Source of the DNA: an uncultured Lachnospiraceae bacterium
GTDB taxonomy: Bacteria; Bacillota; Clostridia; Lachnospirales; Lachnospiraceae
DNA: 5,104 nucleotides
Direction: 5' to 3'
NCBI GenBank assembly: GCA_900553305.1
Contig: USDI01000170.1
Coordinates: 1-5,104, forward strand
Shown: piece after piece, positions 1 to 5,104 of the stretch
Layout of the letters: every line of letters starts with the position of its first letter
Position numbering within the stretch: position 1 is the stretch's first letter
Made by a program: the position numbers and the translations under genes
Notes under the pieces: model-generated
Told to the model about the DNA's origin: nothing
Database searches by the model: none
The model's input: the letters and a program-made list of their open reading frames with translations, nothing else

Positions 1-305
1 AAGCCGGCAGATCGCTCGGACTTCCTTACTGGAAGACAATGAGAAAGATCATCCTTCCACAGGCAATCCGTACCATGATTCCAAGTATTATTAACCAGTT
101 CATTATTACGGTTAAGGATACCTCCATCCTGTCTGTTATTGGTTTCCCGGAACTCGTTCTGGCAGCCAAGCAGGTACAGGCAAATACATTTAAGGCGTTT
201 GAAACATGGGCAATTGTCGGTGTCATGTATCTGATCGTGATTACGATTCTTTCCTATTTGGCTAAGCTCGTAGAGAGGAGGATGAACCGTGGAATCAACA
301 GATAA
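1..305 (+). CDS. Polar amino acid ABC transporter permease, C-terminal part (5' end cut off by the window)
   Basis: This is the inner-membrane channel subunit of an amino acid importer of the His/Glu/Gln (GlnP/HisM-like) type. The reading frame is open from the first base of the window, so the ATG at 39 is internal and not the start; 100 residues plus the stop are visible, roughly the last 40 to 45 percent of a usual 215-240 residue subunit. The fragment opens with the EAA loop that docks on the ATPase: AGRSLGL, nine residues, then IILP, matching the family pattern EAA-x3-G-x9-I-x-LP; the two bases before it (AA) fit a preceding Glu codon. Two hydrophobic membrane segments follow, around SIINQFIITV and WAIVGVMYLIVITILSYLA, then a basic tail. 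The end overlaps the start of the ATPase gene by 17 bases, which indicates translational coupling. The substrate cannot be told from this part, and the binding protein gene must lie to the left if present. Confidence 0.93.
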   Translation, partial: AGRSLGLPYWKTMRKIILPQAIRTMIPSIINQFIITVKDTSILSVIGFPELVLAAKQVQANTFKAFETWAIVGVMYLIVITILSYLAKLVERRMNRGINR

Positions 306-1035
306 GAAAGTTAAAATTAAAGTGGAAAAGCTCCGGAAATGCTTCGGAGATCTTGAGGTACTGAAAGATATCTCTACGGAAATCACAGAAGGAGAGGTAG
401 TCGTTATTCTCGGGCCGTCCGGTTCCGGTAAATCAACCTTCCTCCGCTGTCTGAACCGTCTTGAGGACGCGACGGCAGGAAAAATTGTTGTAGATGATAT
501 TGATATTACTGCAAAGAAAGTAAACATGAATAAAGTGCGTGAGAACATCGGAATGGTATTCCAGCACTTCAATCTGTTTAATAATATGAATGTTCTGGAT
601 AATCTGATGCTTGCTCCGCTGGAGTTAAAGAAAGCGGATAAGAAGGAAGCAAAACAGCGTGCAGAAGAAATGCTTAAGAGAGTCGATCTTCTGGAAAAGG
701 CAGATTCCTATCCGTCCCAGCTTTCCGGTGGACAGAAGCAGCGTGTTGCAATTGCAAGAGCACTCTGTATGAAGCCGGATATCATGTTATTTGATGAGCC
801 GACCTCCGCACTGGATCCGGAAATGGTTGGTGAAGTATTAGCGGTTATGAAGCAGCTTGCAGCAGACGGCATGACCATGGTGATCGTAACGCATGAGATT
901 GGATTTGCAAGAGAGGTTGCTGACCGTGTTATCTTTATGGATGGTGGTTATATTGTAGAAGAAGGAACTCCGCAGGAAGTCATTTTGAATCCGAAGGAGC
1001 CAAGAACCATCAGCTTCTTAAACAAGGTGCTTTAA
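289..1035 (+). CDS. Polar amino acid ABC transporter ATP-binding protein (GlnQ/HisP-like)
   Basis: This is the cytoplasmic ATPase that drives the importer whose permease ends just upstream. Its 248 residues match the usual 240-260 of the family. All ABC motifs are intact: Walker A GPSGSGKST (42-50), Q-loop Gln92 in GMVFQHFNLF, signature LSGGQ (145-149), Walker B IMLFDEP (165-171) with catalytic Glu170, D-loop SALD (173-176) and switch His202 in VTHE. The FQHFNLF and SALDPEMVGEVL stretches are typical of polar amino acid systems. The start is GTG at 289, placed eight bases after AGAGGAGG (273-280) that lies inside the permease gene; no better start is in frame. GTG plus overlap suggests expression tied to the permease. 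The amino acid transported is not decided by this subunit. I leave the symbol empty because glnQ, hisP and artP types cannot be separated by eye. Confidence 0.96.
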   Translation: MESTDKKVKIKVEKLRKCFGDLEVLKDISTEITEGEVVVILGPSGSGKSTFLRCLNRLEDATAGKIVVDDIDITAKKVNMNKVRENIGMVFQHFNLFNNMNVLDNLMLAPLELKKADKKEAKQRAEEMLKRVDLLEKADSYPSQLSGGQKQRVAIARALCMKPDIMLFDEPTSALDPEMVGEVLAVMKQLAADGMTMVIVTHEIGFAREVADRVIFMDGGYIVEEGTPQEVILNPKEPRTISFLNKVL

Positions 1036-1056
1036 GGGCAAAACAGGAGGAGAAAA

Positions 1057-1671
1057 ATGGAAAAATATGCAATTACCATTTCCCGACAGTTTGCTTCCAT
1101 GGGAAGATCAATTGCACAGGAGCTGGCAGAACAGCTTCACATTGAATTCTTGGACAGAGATATTGTAGATGAAACTGCAAAGCGTATGAATGCTTCGGTT
1201 CGCCAGATCAGTAATGAAGAAGAGGACATCAGTTCCAAGTTCTCTTACCGGATGTATCCGTTGGGACTTGGGGTTCCTGCAGTTAAGGATGAGCTTTTCA
1301 AGGTGCAGCAGAGCATTATTCAGGATTTTGCCAAGAAGGAATCCTGCATTATCGTAGGCCGTTGTGGTGGATATTGCCTCCGCAATGAGAAAAACCTTCT
1401 TAAGGTGTATCTCTATGCTCCGTATGAAGTACGTCTGAAGAACTGCGTAGAACGGCTTGGCATGACCGAGAAGGAAGCGGTTAAGACCATTTCTGCGGTA
1501 GATAAGGCAAGAGAGAGTTATCATAAGAGATATATTCCCGGTTACCAGAATGCAACGCTGGATAGCGACATCTGTATTAACAGCGGAAGCTATTCCGTAG
1601 AGCAGGTGGCAGCCCTGATTCGGGATGCGGCAAAGAATAAATTCGGCTTTGATGTTATCCGGGATAAATAA
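1057..1671 (+). CDS. Cytidylate kinase-like family protein (P-loop nucleotide kinase fold)
   Basis: This 204-residue protein resembles the cytidylate kinase-like family (Pfam Cytidylate_kin2) that is common in anaerobic Firmicutes. It starts with ITISRQFASMGRSIAQELAEQL (6-27), the place where the family has a short P-loop variant (usually RxFGSxGRxIA), then FLDRDIVDETAKR (31-43), IIVGRCGGYCL (98-108, aligned with the usual GRCADYIL) and VYLYAPYEVRLKN (117-129), ending in a lid-like DKARESYHKRY (149-159) with Asp149, Arg152 and Tyr155. The classical GxxxxGK[ST] motif is absent: Ala13 and Met15 replace glycines, and Arg17 sits where Lys is expected. It is distinct from housekeeping Cmk and its true substrate is not established. 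The start at 1057 follows AGGAGG (1045-1050) by six bases. It lies 21 bases after the ATPase stop with no terminator between, so it probably shares the transporter operon. Kinase activity is inferred from the fold only. Confidence 0.87.
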   Translation: MEKYAITISRQFASMGRSIAQELAEQLHIEFLDRDIVDETAKRMNASVRQISNEEEDISSKFSYRMYPLGLGVPAVKDELFKVQQSIIQDFAKKESCIIVGRCGGYCLRNEKNLLKVYLYAPYEVRLKNCVERLGMTEKEAVKTISAVDKARESYHKRYIPGYQNATLDSDICINSGSYSVEQVAALIRDAAKNKFGFDVIRDK

Positions 1672-1694
1672 ATTTGGAAGATGTTGCGAAACAC

Positions 1695-1723
1695 TTGACA
1701 AAGTCTGTTTCATATAATAAAAT
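1695..1723 (+). promoter_or_regulatory. Sigma-70 type promoter of the tRNA-Arg gene
   Basis: A perfect -35 box TTGACA (1695-1700) and a -10 box TAAAAT (1718-1723) are separated by an ideal 17 bases, giving a predicted transcript start near 1730, about 27 bases before the mature tRNA. A TATAAT at 1713-1718 is also present but sits only 12 bases from the -35 box, so it is a less likely -10. A dyad with arms GAAACA-CTT and AAG-TC-TGTTTC (1688-1711) is centred on the -35 box. A strong constitutive promoter is what a tRNA gene is expected to have. Confidence 0.8.
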
Positions 1724-1730
1724 ATCTTTT

Positions 1731-1748
1731 GTTGTCAGATATGACAAC
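1731..1748 (+). other. Perfect dyad in the 5' leader of the tRNA transcript
   Basis: GTTGTCA (1731-1737) and TGACAAC (1742-1748) are exact inverted copies around the four bases GATA, and flanking T-rich and GA-rich bases add about four weaker pairs. It starts about where transcription should start and ends eight bases before the tRNA acceptor stem. It could fold as a hairpin in the pre-tRNA leader that RNase P removes, or act as an operator at the start site. The dyad is seen directly; any role is inferred. Confidence 0.45.
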
Positions 1749-1756
1749 GAAGAGAT

Positions 1757-1830
1757 GTGCGCTTAGCTCAGCTGGATAGAGCGTTTGGCTACGGACCAAA
1801 AGGTCGGGGGTTCGAATCCTCTAGCGCACG
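1757..1830 (+). tRNA. tRNA-Arg (anticodon ACG)
   Basis: A full 74-base cloverleaf can be drawn. The acceptor stem pairs GTGCGCT (1757-1763) with AGCGCAC (1823-1829), with discriminator G1830. The D arm has stem GCTC/GAGC (1766-1769, 1779-1782). The anticodon arm TTTGG/CCAAA (1784-1788, 1796-1800) carries the loop CTACGGA with anticodon ACG at 1791-1793. The variable loop has five bases, and the T arm (1806-1822) has loop TTCGAAT with two G-T wobble pairs in its stem. The 3' CCA is not encoded (TTG follows), so it must be added after transcription. An ACG anticodon normally has A34 changed to inosine by TadA, allowing it to read CGU, CGC and CGA. The gene has its own promoter and terminator. 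Confidence 0.97.
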
Positions 1831-1844
1831 TTGAAAAATGAAAA

Positions 1845-1872
1845 GGAGATGCAGTAAATGCATCTCTTTTTT
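1845..1872 (+). terminator. Intrinsic terminator of the tRNA-Arg unit
   Basis: GAGATGCA (1846-1853) pairs perfectly with TGCATCTC (1859-1866) around a five-base loop, with a G-T pair added at the base, and six T residues follow (1867-1872). The A-rich bases before the stem can pair with the T run, so it may also work weakly on the opposite strand. It lies 14 bases after the tRNA, as expected for a single-gene tRNA transcript. Confidence 0.9.
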
Positions 1873-1879
1873 GGTTTTG

Positions 1880-1927
1880 AAGCGACGCTGATGATACGAA
1901 CCCGGGTTCGTATCATCAGCGTCGCTT
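1880..1927. repeat. Perfect 48-bp palindrome, possible second terminator
   Basis: Bases 1880-1927 equal their own reverse complement without a single mismatch: two 24-base arms meet at the centre of CCCGGG (1901-1906). As RNA it would form a 22-bp stem closed by a CCGG tetraloop. The right side runs into a T-rich stretch (TTTTCTTTCTGC, then a T run up to 1943), so it could act as a strong backup terminator behind the tRNA terminator, which ends seven bases earlier. The total length, the lack of any mismatch or spacer and the GC-rich ends are unusual for an ordinary terminator. It could instead be a small dispersed palindromic repeat or a protein binding site. The palindrome is certain; the role is not. 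Confidence 0.85.
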
Positions 1928-1950
1928 TTCTTTCTGCTTTTTTAAAATCC

Positions 1951-1956
1951 TATAAT
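1951..1956 (+). promoter_or_regulatory. Candidate -10 box of the hcp promoter
   Basis: TATAAT lies 107 bases before the hcp start, just after the T-rich tail of the palindrome. At the expected distance the upstream hexamer is only TTCTTT (1928-1933, spacer 17), a poor -35 box, which would fit a promoter that needs an activator. I see no clear CRP/FNR-type dyad near it. The rest of the leader (1957-2049) is purine-rich with no recognised riboswitch; it holds an 11-base palindrome GATTC-T-GAATC at 2030-2040. Confidence 0.45.
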
Positions 1957-2062
1957 AAGTCCGCAAATGCAGGGACACACTAATATGGAAAAAGAATGAT
2001 CTGGAAAATAGAAAGAAACCAGAAAAAGAGATTCTGAATCAAGGAATGCAGGAGGAAAAGCA

Positions 2063-3634
2063 ATGGATAATAAGATGTTTTGCTATCAGTGTGAGCAGAC
2101 GGCCGGATGCGGCGGCTGTACGGGAGCAGCAGGTGTATGTGGAAAAACTGCGGATGTGGCGAAGCTTCAGGATGAACTGACCGGTGCACTGGTGGCTTTG
2201 GCGCGTGGAATCCATGAGGCGTCGGAGGTAGGTGCGGATACATGGCGGATGATGATTGAAGGATTGTTTGCGACAGTTACCAATGTGGATTTCAATGAAA
2301 AGACGTTACGTAAACGCATGGATCAGGTGCATAAGGAAACGGAAAGGCTTTGCGGGCGATGTGACGATTATGCTATGGAGAATGTCTGGAATGCACAGGA
2401 GGATATCCGAAGCCTCAAATCCCTTATTCTTTTCGGTGTGCGCGGCATGGCTGCCTATACGCATCATTCGCTGGTACTGGGCTATACGGACGAGGATGTG
2501 AACCGGTTCTTTGCGAAGGCTCTCTATGTGGTAGGAGAGGACTGGGGGATGGATCAGCTTCTGCCTGTTGTCATGGAGGTTGGAGAGAAAAACCTGAAAT
2601 GCATGGCACTTCTGGATAAGGCGAATACCGAGAGCTATGGGACACCCGTACCGGTCACGGTTCCGCTGACCGTGGAAAAGGGACCGTTTATCGTTATTTC
2701 CGGTCATGATCTGCATGATCTGAAGCTCCTTTTAGAGCAGACGGAGGGTAAGGGGATCAATATCTATACTCACGGTGAAATGCTTCCTGCACATGGCTAT
2801 CCGGAACTGAAAAAATACTCCCATTTGAAGGGAAACTTTGGTACGGCATGGCAGAATCAGCAGAAGGAATTTATGGATATTCCCGCTCCGGTGCTGTTTA
2901 CAACCAACTGCCTTATGCCGCCGAAGAAAAACTATGCGGACCGTGTATTCACAACAGCAGTGGTATCTTATCCTGAAATGATTCACATTGGAGAGGATAA
3001 GGATTTCACCCCGGTTATTGAAAAAGCGTTGGAGCTTGGTGGATATCCGGAGGACAAGGCATTTACCGGTATCAACGGTGGCAGCACAGTAACAACAGGA
3101 TTTGCACATGGAACCGTGCTTGGTGTGGCTGATCAGGTTATTGAGGCGGTAAAGAACGGCAAGATCCGGCATTTCTTTCTGGTTGGCGGCTGTGATGGAG
3201 CACGTCCCGGTCGTAACTACTATACGGAGTTTGTAAAGCTGACTCCACCGGATACTGTGGTACTGACGCTTGCCTGTGGCAAATATCGTTTCAATGACCT
3301 GGATCTTGGTACAATTGAAGGTCTGCCTAGACTAATGGATATCGGACAATGCAATGATGCGTACAGTGCCATTCAGATTGCTCTTGCACTTGCCGATGCA
3401 TTTGGCTGTAGTGTGAATGAGCTGCCGTTGTCCATGGTGCTTTCCTGGTACGAGCAGAAAGCGGTGTGCATTCTGTTGACATTGCTGTATCTGGGAATCA
3501 AGAATATCCGTCTCGGTCCTACCCTGCCGGCATTTCTTTCTCCTAATGTACTGAACTATCTCGTAGAAAACTATGGAATTGCACCGATTACCACGCCGGG
3601 GGAAGACTTGAAGCACATTTCCGGGAAATTATAG
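2063..3634 (+). CDS. hcp: Hybrid-cluster protein (hydroxylamine reductase)
   Basis: This 523-residue cytoplasmic iron-sulfur enzyme belongs to the Hcp family, known to reduce hydroxylamine to ammonia in vitro and, in bacteria studied, to deal with nitric oxide. The N-terminal cubane motif is CYQC (7-10), then Cys16, Cys19 and Cys26. The hybrid-cluster ligands are all visible: His215 (GHDLHDL), Glu239 (THGEMLP), Cys283 (TTNCLMPP), Cys377 (GGCDGARPG), Cys405 (LACGKYRF), Cys430 (GQCNDA), Glu464 and Lys466 (WYEQKA). The gaps from His215 to Cys430 (24, 44, 94, 28, 25) match those I recall for the Desulfovibrio vulgaris enzyme. The length and the helical region before residue 200 speak for the long class rather than the short archaeal type. 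The start follows AGGAGG (2050-2055) by seven bases. It appears to be a single-gene unit; no hcr-type reductase gene is adjacent in the window, so its electron donor is unknown. Confidence 0.97.
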   Translation: MDNKMFCYQCEQTAGCGGCTGAAGVCGKTADVAKLQDELTGALVALARGIHEASEVGADTWRMMIEGLFATVTNVDFNEKTLRKRMDQVHKETERLCGRCDDYAMENVWNAQEDIRSLKSLILFGVRGMAAYTHHSLVLGYTDEDVNRFFAKALYVVGEDWGMDQLLPVVMEVGEKNLKCMALLDKANTESYGTPVPVTVPLTVEKGPFIVISGHDLHDLKLLLEQTEGKGINIYTHGEMLPAHGYPELKKYSHLKGNFGTAWQNQQKEFMDIPAPVLFTTNCLMPPKKNYADRVFTTAVVSYPEMIHIGEDKDFTPVIEKALELGGYPEDKAFTGINGGSTVTTGFAHGTVLGVADQVIEAVKNGKIRHFFLVGGCDGARPGRNYYTEFVKLTPPDTVVLTLACGKYRFNDLDLGTIEGLPRLMDIGQCNDAYSAIQIALALADAFGCSVNELPLSMVLSWYEQKAVCILLTLLYLGIKNIRLGPTLPAFLSPNVLNYLVENYGIAPITTPGEDLKHISGKL

Positions 3635-3676
3635 CAACGAACAAGAGGGGCAATGAACAAGAACAATGAACAAGAA
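3635..3676 (+). repeat. 13-bp tandem duplication just after hcp
   Basis: CAATGAACAAGAA occurs twice back to back (3651-3663 and 3664-3676). A related third copy, CAACGAACAAGAG (3635-3647, two differences), begins right after the hcp stop and is separated by GGG. This looks like slippage or a small local duplication. It contains short ATG-led frames, but none has a well placed ribosome-binding site. No clear hcp terminator is seen between here and 3725. Confidence 0.75.
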
Positions 3677-3725
3677 AGGTAACAGAAACTATTATATAGG
3701 AGAAATTACGAAGTGTGAGAAAGCC

Positions 3726-3755
3726 TTTTCATTTAATTGAATATTGTAATATAAT
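3726..3755 (+). promoter_or_regulatory. Candidate promoter of the amino acid permease gene
   Basis: A consensus -10 box TATAAT (3750-3755) is preceded, with an 18-base spacer, by TTTTCA (3726-3731), which matches four of six -35 bases. Transcription would start near 3762 and give a leader of about 50 bases. The region is very AT-rich, so chance matches are likely; the intact -10 and the position make it the best candidate in the 179-base gap. No T-box or amino acid riboswitch is recognisable here. Confidence 0.5.
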
Positions 3756-3813
3756 AAATAGCGTAGTGTGATGTAAATTTGCATATAAAAAAGATGAATG
3801 AAAAGGGAAAACG

Positions 3814-4974
3814 ATGGATAAAAAGATGAATTCAGAAGCACAGTTTACCACATTTGAAGCAATCAGTATGATCGTGGGAAACAGTATCGGGACGGGAATT
3901 ATTGCAGTTCCCTATCTGGCTGTCCGGAACAGCATGTGGGATGTTGTGTGGATGGTTGTTTTTGCTTATATTGTGAATGTGATTCTGCATCTGATTATTG
4001 CAGAGCTTTCCTATAATAATGGTGGTGTCCAGCTTGTGAAAAGCTTCGAGGGAGAATTGTTTCATGGAAAGATGAAGAAGATTTTCAGCTGGATCATGTT
4101 TGTGGTCTATGGTCTGGCCATTATGGTGGGCGTCAGTGGAAATATCAACGGTGGAGCACAGATTTTCGTGAACTGGTTCGGACTTCCGCTGTGGGCGGCA
4201 CAGCTTATTTATTATCTCATAGCCGGCAGCGTTGTGTTTTTGGGAATGAAAGCGGTGGGAATTGCGCAGAAATATTCAGTGGCTCTTTTACTGGTCATCG
4301 TGGCGGTGATGAGTGCAGGAACATTCCTGCATCCGCTGAACACCCTGTATACGGCCCCTTTTCATATCAATAACCTGTTGGCTCTTTACAGTATGGTTGT
4401 ATTTGCAACCTCTGCAAATCAGGCAGTAATTCAGGTGGTAAAGGGCTTAAACGGTGATTCGAAGAGGATCCGGAAGACGATCTTCACAGGCTTTGGTCTG
4501 TCTTCCCTTTTTGTCCTCGTTGTAACGCTGACCGTCCTGCTTGGGACGAAGGGAGCCGTGGATAAAGAACTTGCTTATATGCAGCTTGGGGAAAGCATCG
4601 GAGGATGGGCACTCATCCTTGCCGGAATATTTTCCCTGTTTGCCCTGCTTACGACCTTCTGGTCAAACACACTGGCACTCCGGGATGTGGTGCATGAGCA
4701 GGTCGGAACCGGTAACCGTGTAAGCTGGCTGATTGCAACCGTTCCCTGTATTCTGTTTGCCATTTTCGGGGTGAGCAGCTTTATTGTGCTTACAAGAATC
4801 ATGAGCGGAGTTGTGGTATTGGTAAGTATTATGCTGGTTCTCACTTATGGAAAGTCGAGGAAAAAGGTGGGAAGCAGCCCGATCTGCGGCATTTTTGGAA
4901 CGGTTCCGTTTCAGGTGCTGATGATGGTTTCTACGATCGTCTCTGCGGTTGGCGCAATGCTGCCGTTGAAATGA
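3814..4974 (+). CDS. Amino acid permease of the APC superfamily (aromatic/hydroxy amino acid permease-like)
   Basis: This 386-residue integral membrane protein is a probable secondary amino acid transporter. About 11 hydrophobic segments can be drawn, near residues 13-36, 42-64, 89-109, 126-145, 152-172, 185-206, 221-244, 261-285, 303-321, 322-345 and 364-383. The first contains a glycine-broken stretch GNSIGTGIIAVPY (22-34), like the unwound substrate-binding part of helix 1 in APC-fold carriers, and it resembles the GTxIGxGxLxxP motif of the HAAAP (TyrP/Mtr/SdaC) group. The charged loop GLNGDSKRIRKTIF (211-224) and a basic stretch GKSRKK (346-351) suit cytoplasmic loops. Length and helix number agree with that group (about 400 residues, 11 helices). 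The start follows a modest ribosome-binding site AAAGGGA (3802-3808). Transport probably uses an ion gradient. Substrate is not decided; spore germination GerAB-type proteins share the fold, but no gerA or gerC partner is adjacent here. Confidence 0.83.
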   Translation: MDKKMNSEAQFTTFEAISMIVGNSIGTGIIAVPYLAVRNSMWDVVWMVVFAYIVNVILHLIIAELSYNNGGVQLVKSFEGELFHGKMKKIFSWIMFVVYGLAIMVGVSGNINGGAQIFVNWFGLPLWAAQLIYYLIAGSVVFLGMKAVGIAQKYSVALLLVIVAVMSAGTFLHPLNTLYTAPFHINNLLALYSMVVFATSANQAVIQVVKGLNGDSKRIRKTIFTGFGLSSLFVLVVTLTVLLGTKGAVDKELAYMQLGESIGGWALILAGIFSLFALLTTFWSNTLALRDVVHEQVGTGNRVSWLIATVPCILFAIFGVSSFIVLTRIMSGVVVLVSIMLVLTYGKSRKKVGSSPICGIFGTVPFQVLMMVSTIVSAVGAMLPLK

Positions 4975-5104
4975 AAGCTTAGAAACCGCTGCTAACGCAG
5001 CTCAAGTTTTACTCATTGAGGTTACTTCGCCATATAAAATTGCTATTCTGTATGAATGCGAGCATTCACAGAAAGCAATTTTGCATGGCTCTGAATAGTT
5101 ACAA
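4975..5104. other. Non-coding, inverted-repeat-rich tail after the permease
   Basis: I see no gene in these 130 bases. A short GC stem GCTGC (4988-4992)/GCAGC (4997-5001) around TAAC is followed by TCAAGTTTT and could be a weak terminator for the permease. An alternative fold pairs TAAC (4993-4996) with GTTA (5021-5024) and CTCAA (5001-5005) with TTGAG (5016-5020), so the two folds exclude each other in part. A much longer inverted repeat follows at 5036-5082. The density of dyads is higher than in the other gaps and fits either a terminator region or part of a dispersed repeat. Confidence 0.5.
5036..5082. repeat. Long bulged inverted repeat
   Basis: Three nested perfect stems form one 47-base hairpin: AAAATTGCT (5036-5044) with AGCAATTTT (5074-5082), TTCTGT (5046-5051) with ACAGAA (5068-5073), and GAATG (5054-5058) with CATTC (5063-5067), closed by the loop CGAG. 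That is 20 base pairs, with unpaired bases only on the left side (A5045 and AT at 5052-5053). Each outer arm ends in four T on its own 3' side, so weak termination in both directions is possible. The one-sided bulges look like decay or small insertions in a once perfect palindrome. Confidence 0.75.

Noticed and set aside
1108..1713. A 201-residue open frame on the - strand opposite the kinase-like gene
   Set aside because: It is the antisense shadow of a well supported gene, resembles no family I know, and has no promoter or ribosome-binding site that outweighs the + strand gene.
1713..1718. TATAAT as the -10 box of the tRNA promoter
   Set aside because: It is only 12 bases from the TTGACA box, whereas TAAAAT at 1718-1723 gives the ideal 17-base spacer.
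1880..1927. CRISPR repeat or insertion-sequence end
   Set aside because: There is no periodic repeat-spacer pattern, no transposase and no flanking target duplication visible around the palindrome.
2306..3172. Two - strand open frames of 136 and 146 residues inside hcp
   Set aside because: They lie opposite conserved Hcp motifs, and their composition fits reverse reading of a coding sequence.
3716..3731. Weak hairpin TGAGA...TTTTCA as an hcp terminator
   Set aside because: The stem has about six mostly A-T or wobble pairs and no proper T run follows.
3666..3740. A 24-codon ATG-led frame in the hcp-permease gap
   Set aside because: No usable ribosome-binding site is correctly spaced, its start lies within the tandem repeat, and the product looks like no known small protein.
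3635..3813. T-box or amino acid riboswitch upstream of the permease
   Set aside because: The T-box AGGGTGG-type motif and the multi-stem layout of known amino acid riboswitches are absent, and the likely leader is only about 50 bases.

Overview
This 5.1 kb window looks like the chromosome of an anaerobic gut-type Firmicute, probably Clostridia and most likely Lachnospiraceae. I infer this from the moderate GC, the strong AGGAGG ribosome-binding sites, a hybrid-cluster protein with the spacing seen in strict anaerobes, and a kinase-like gene of a type common in that family. No database search was possible, so the taxonomy is a judgement from sequence style.

All genes read on the + strand. The left part (1-1671) is the end of an operon: the last 100 residues of a polar amino acid ABC transporter permease, its ATPase (GTG start, overlapping the permease by 17 bases), then a cytidylate kinase-like protein 21 bases further on. 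Next comes a self-contained tRNA unit: a near-consensus promoter (1695-1723), a short dyad in the leader, tRNA-Arg(ACG) at 1757-1830, and an intrinsic terminator (1845-1872). Right behind it lies a perfect 48-bp palindrome (1880-1927), the most striking non-coding structure in the window.

The middle part (2063-3634) is a complete hybrid-cluster protein (hcp, hydroxylamine reductase) with every expected cluster ligand. A 179-base gap follows, with a 13-bp tandem duplication and a candidate promoter. It leads to an 11-helix amino acid permease of the APC superfamily (3814-4974). The final 130 bases are non-coding and rich in inverted repeats.

Together the genes suggest amino acid uptake by two routes (an ATP-driven ABC importer and a secondary permease), plus a nitrosative or hydroxylamine stress enzyme. 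The tRNA unit separates the ABC operon from hcp. I found no convincing new multi-gene system. The items most worth checking are the long palindrome next to the tRNA and the structured right-hand tail, either of which could be a copy of a dispersed repeat.
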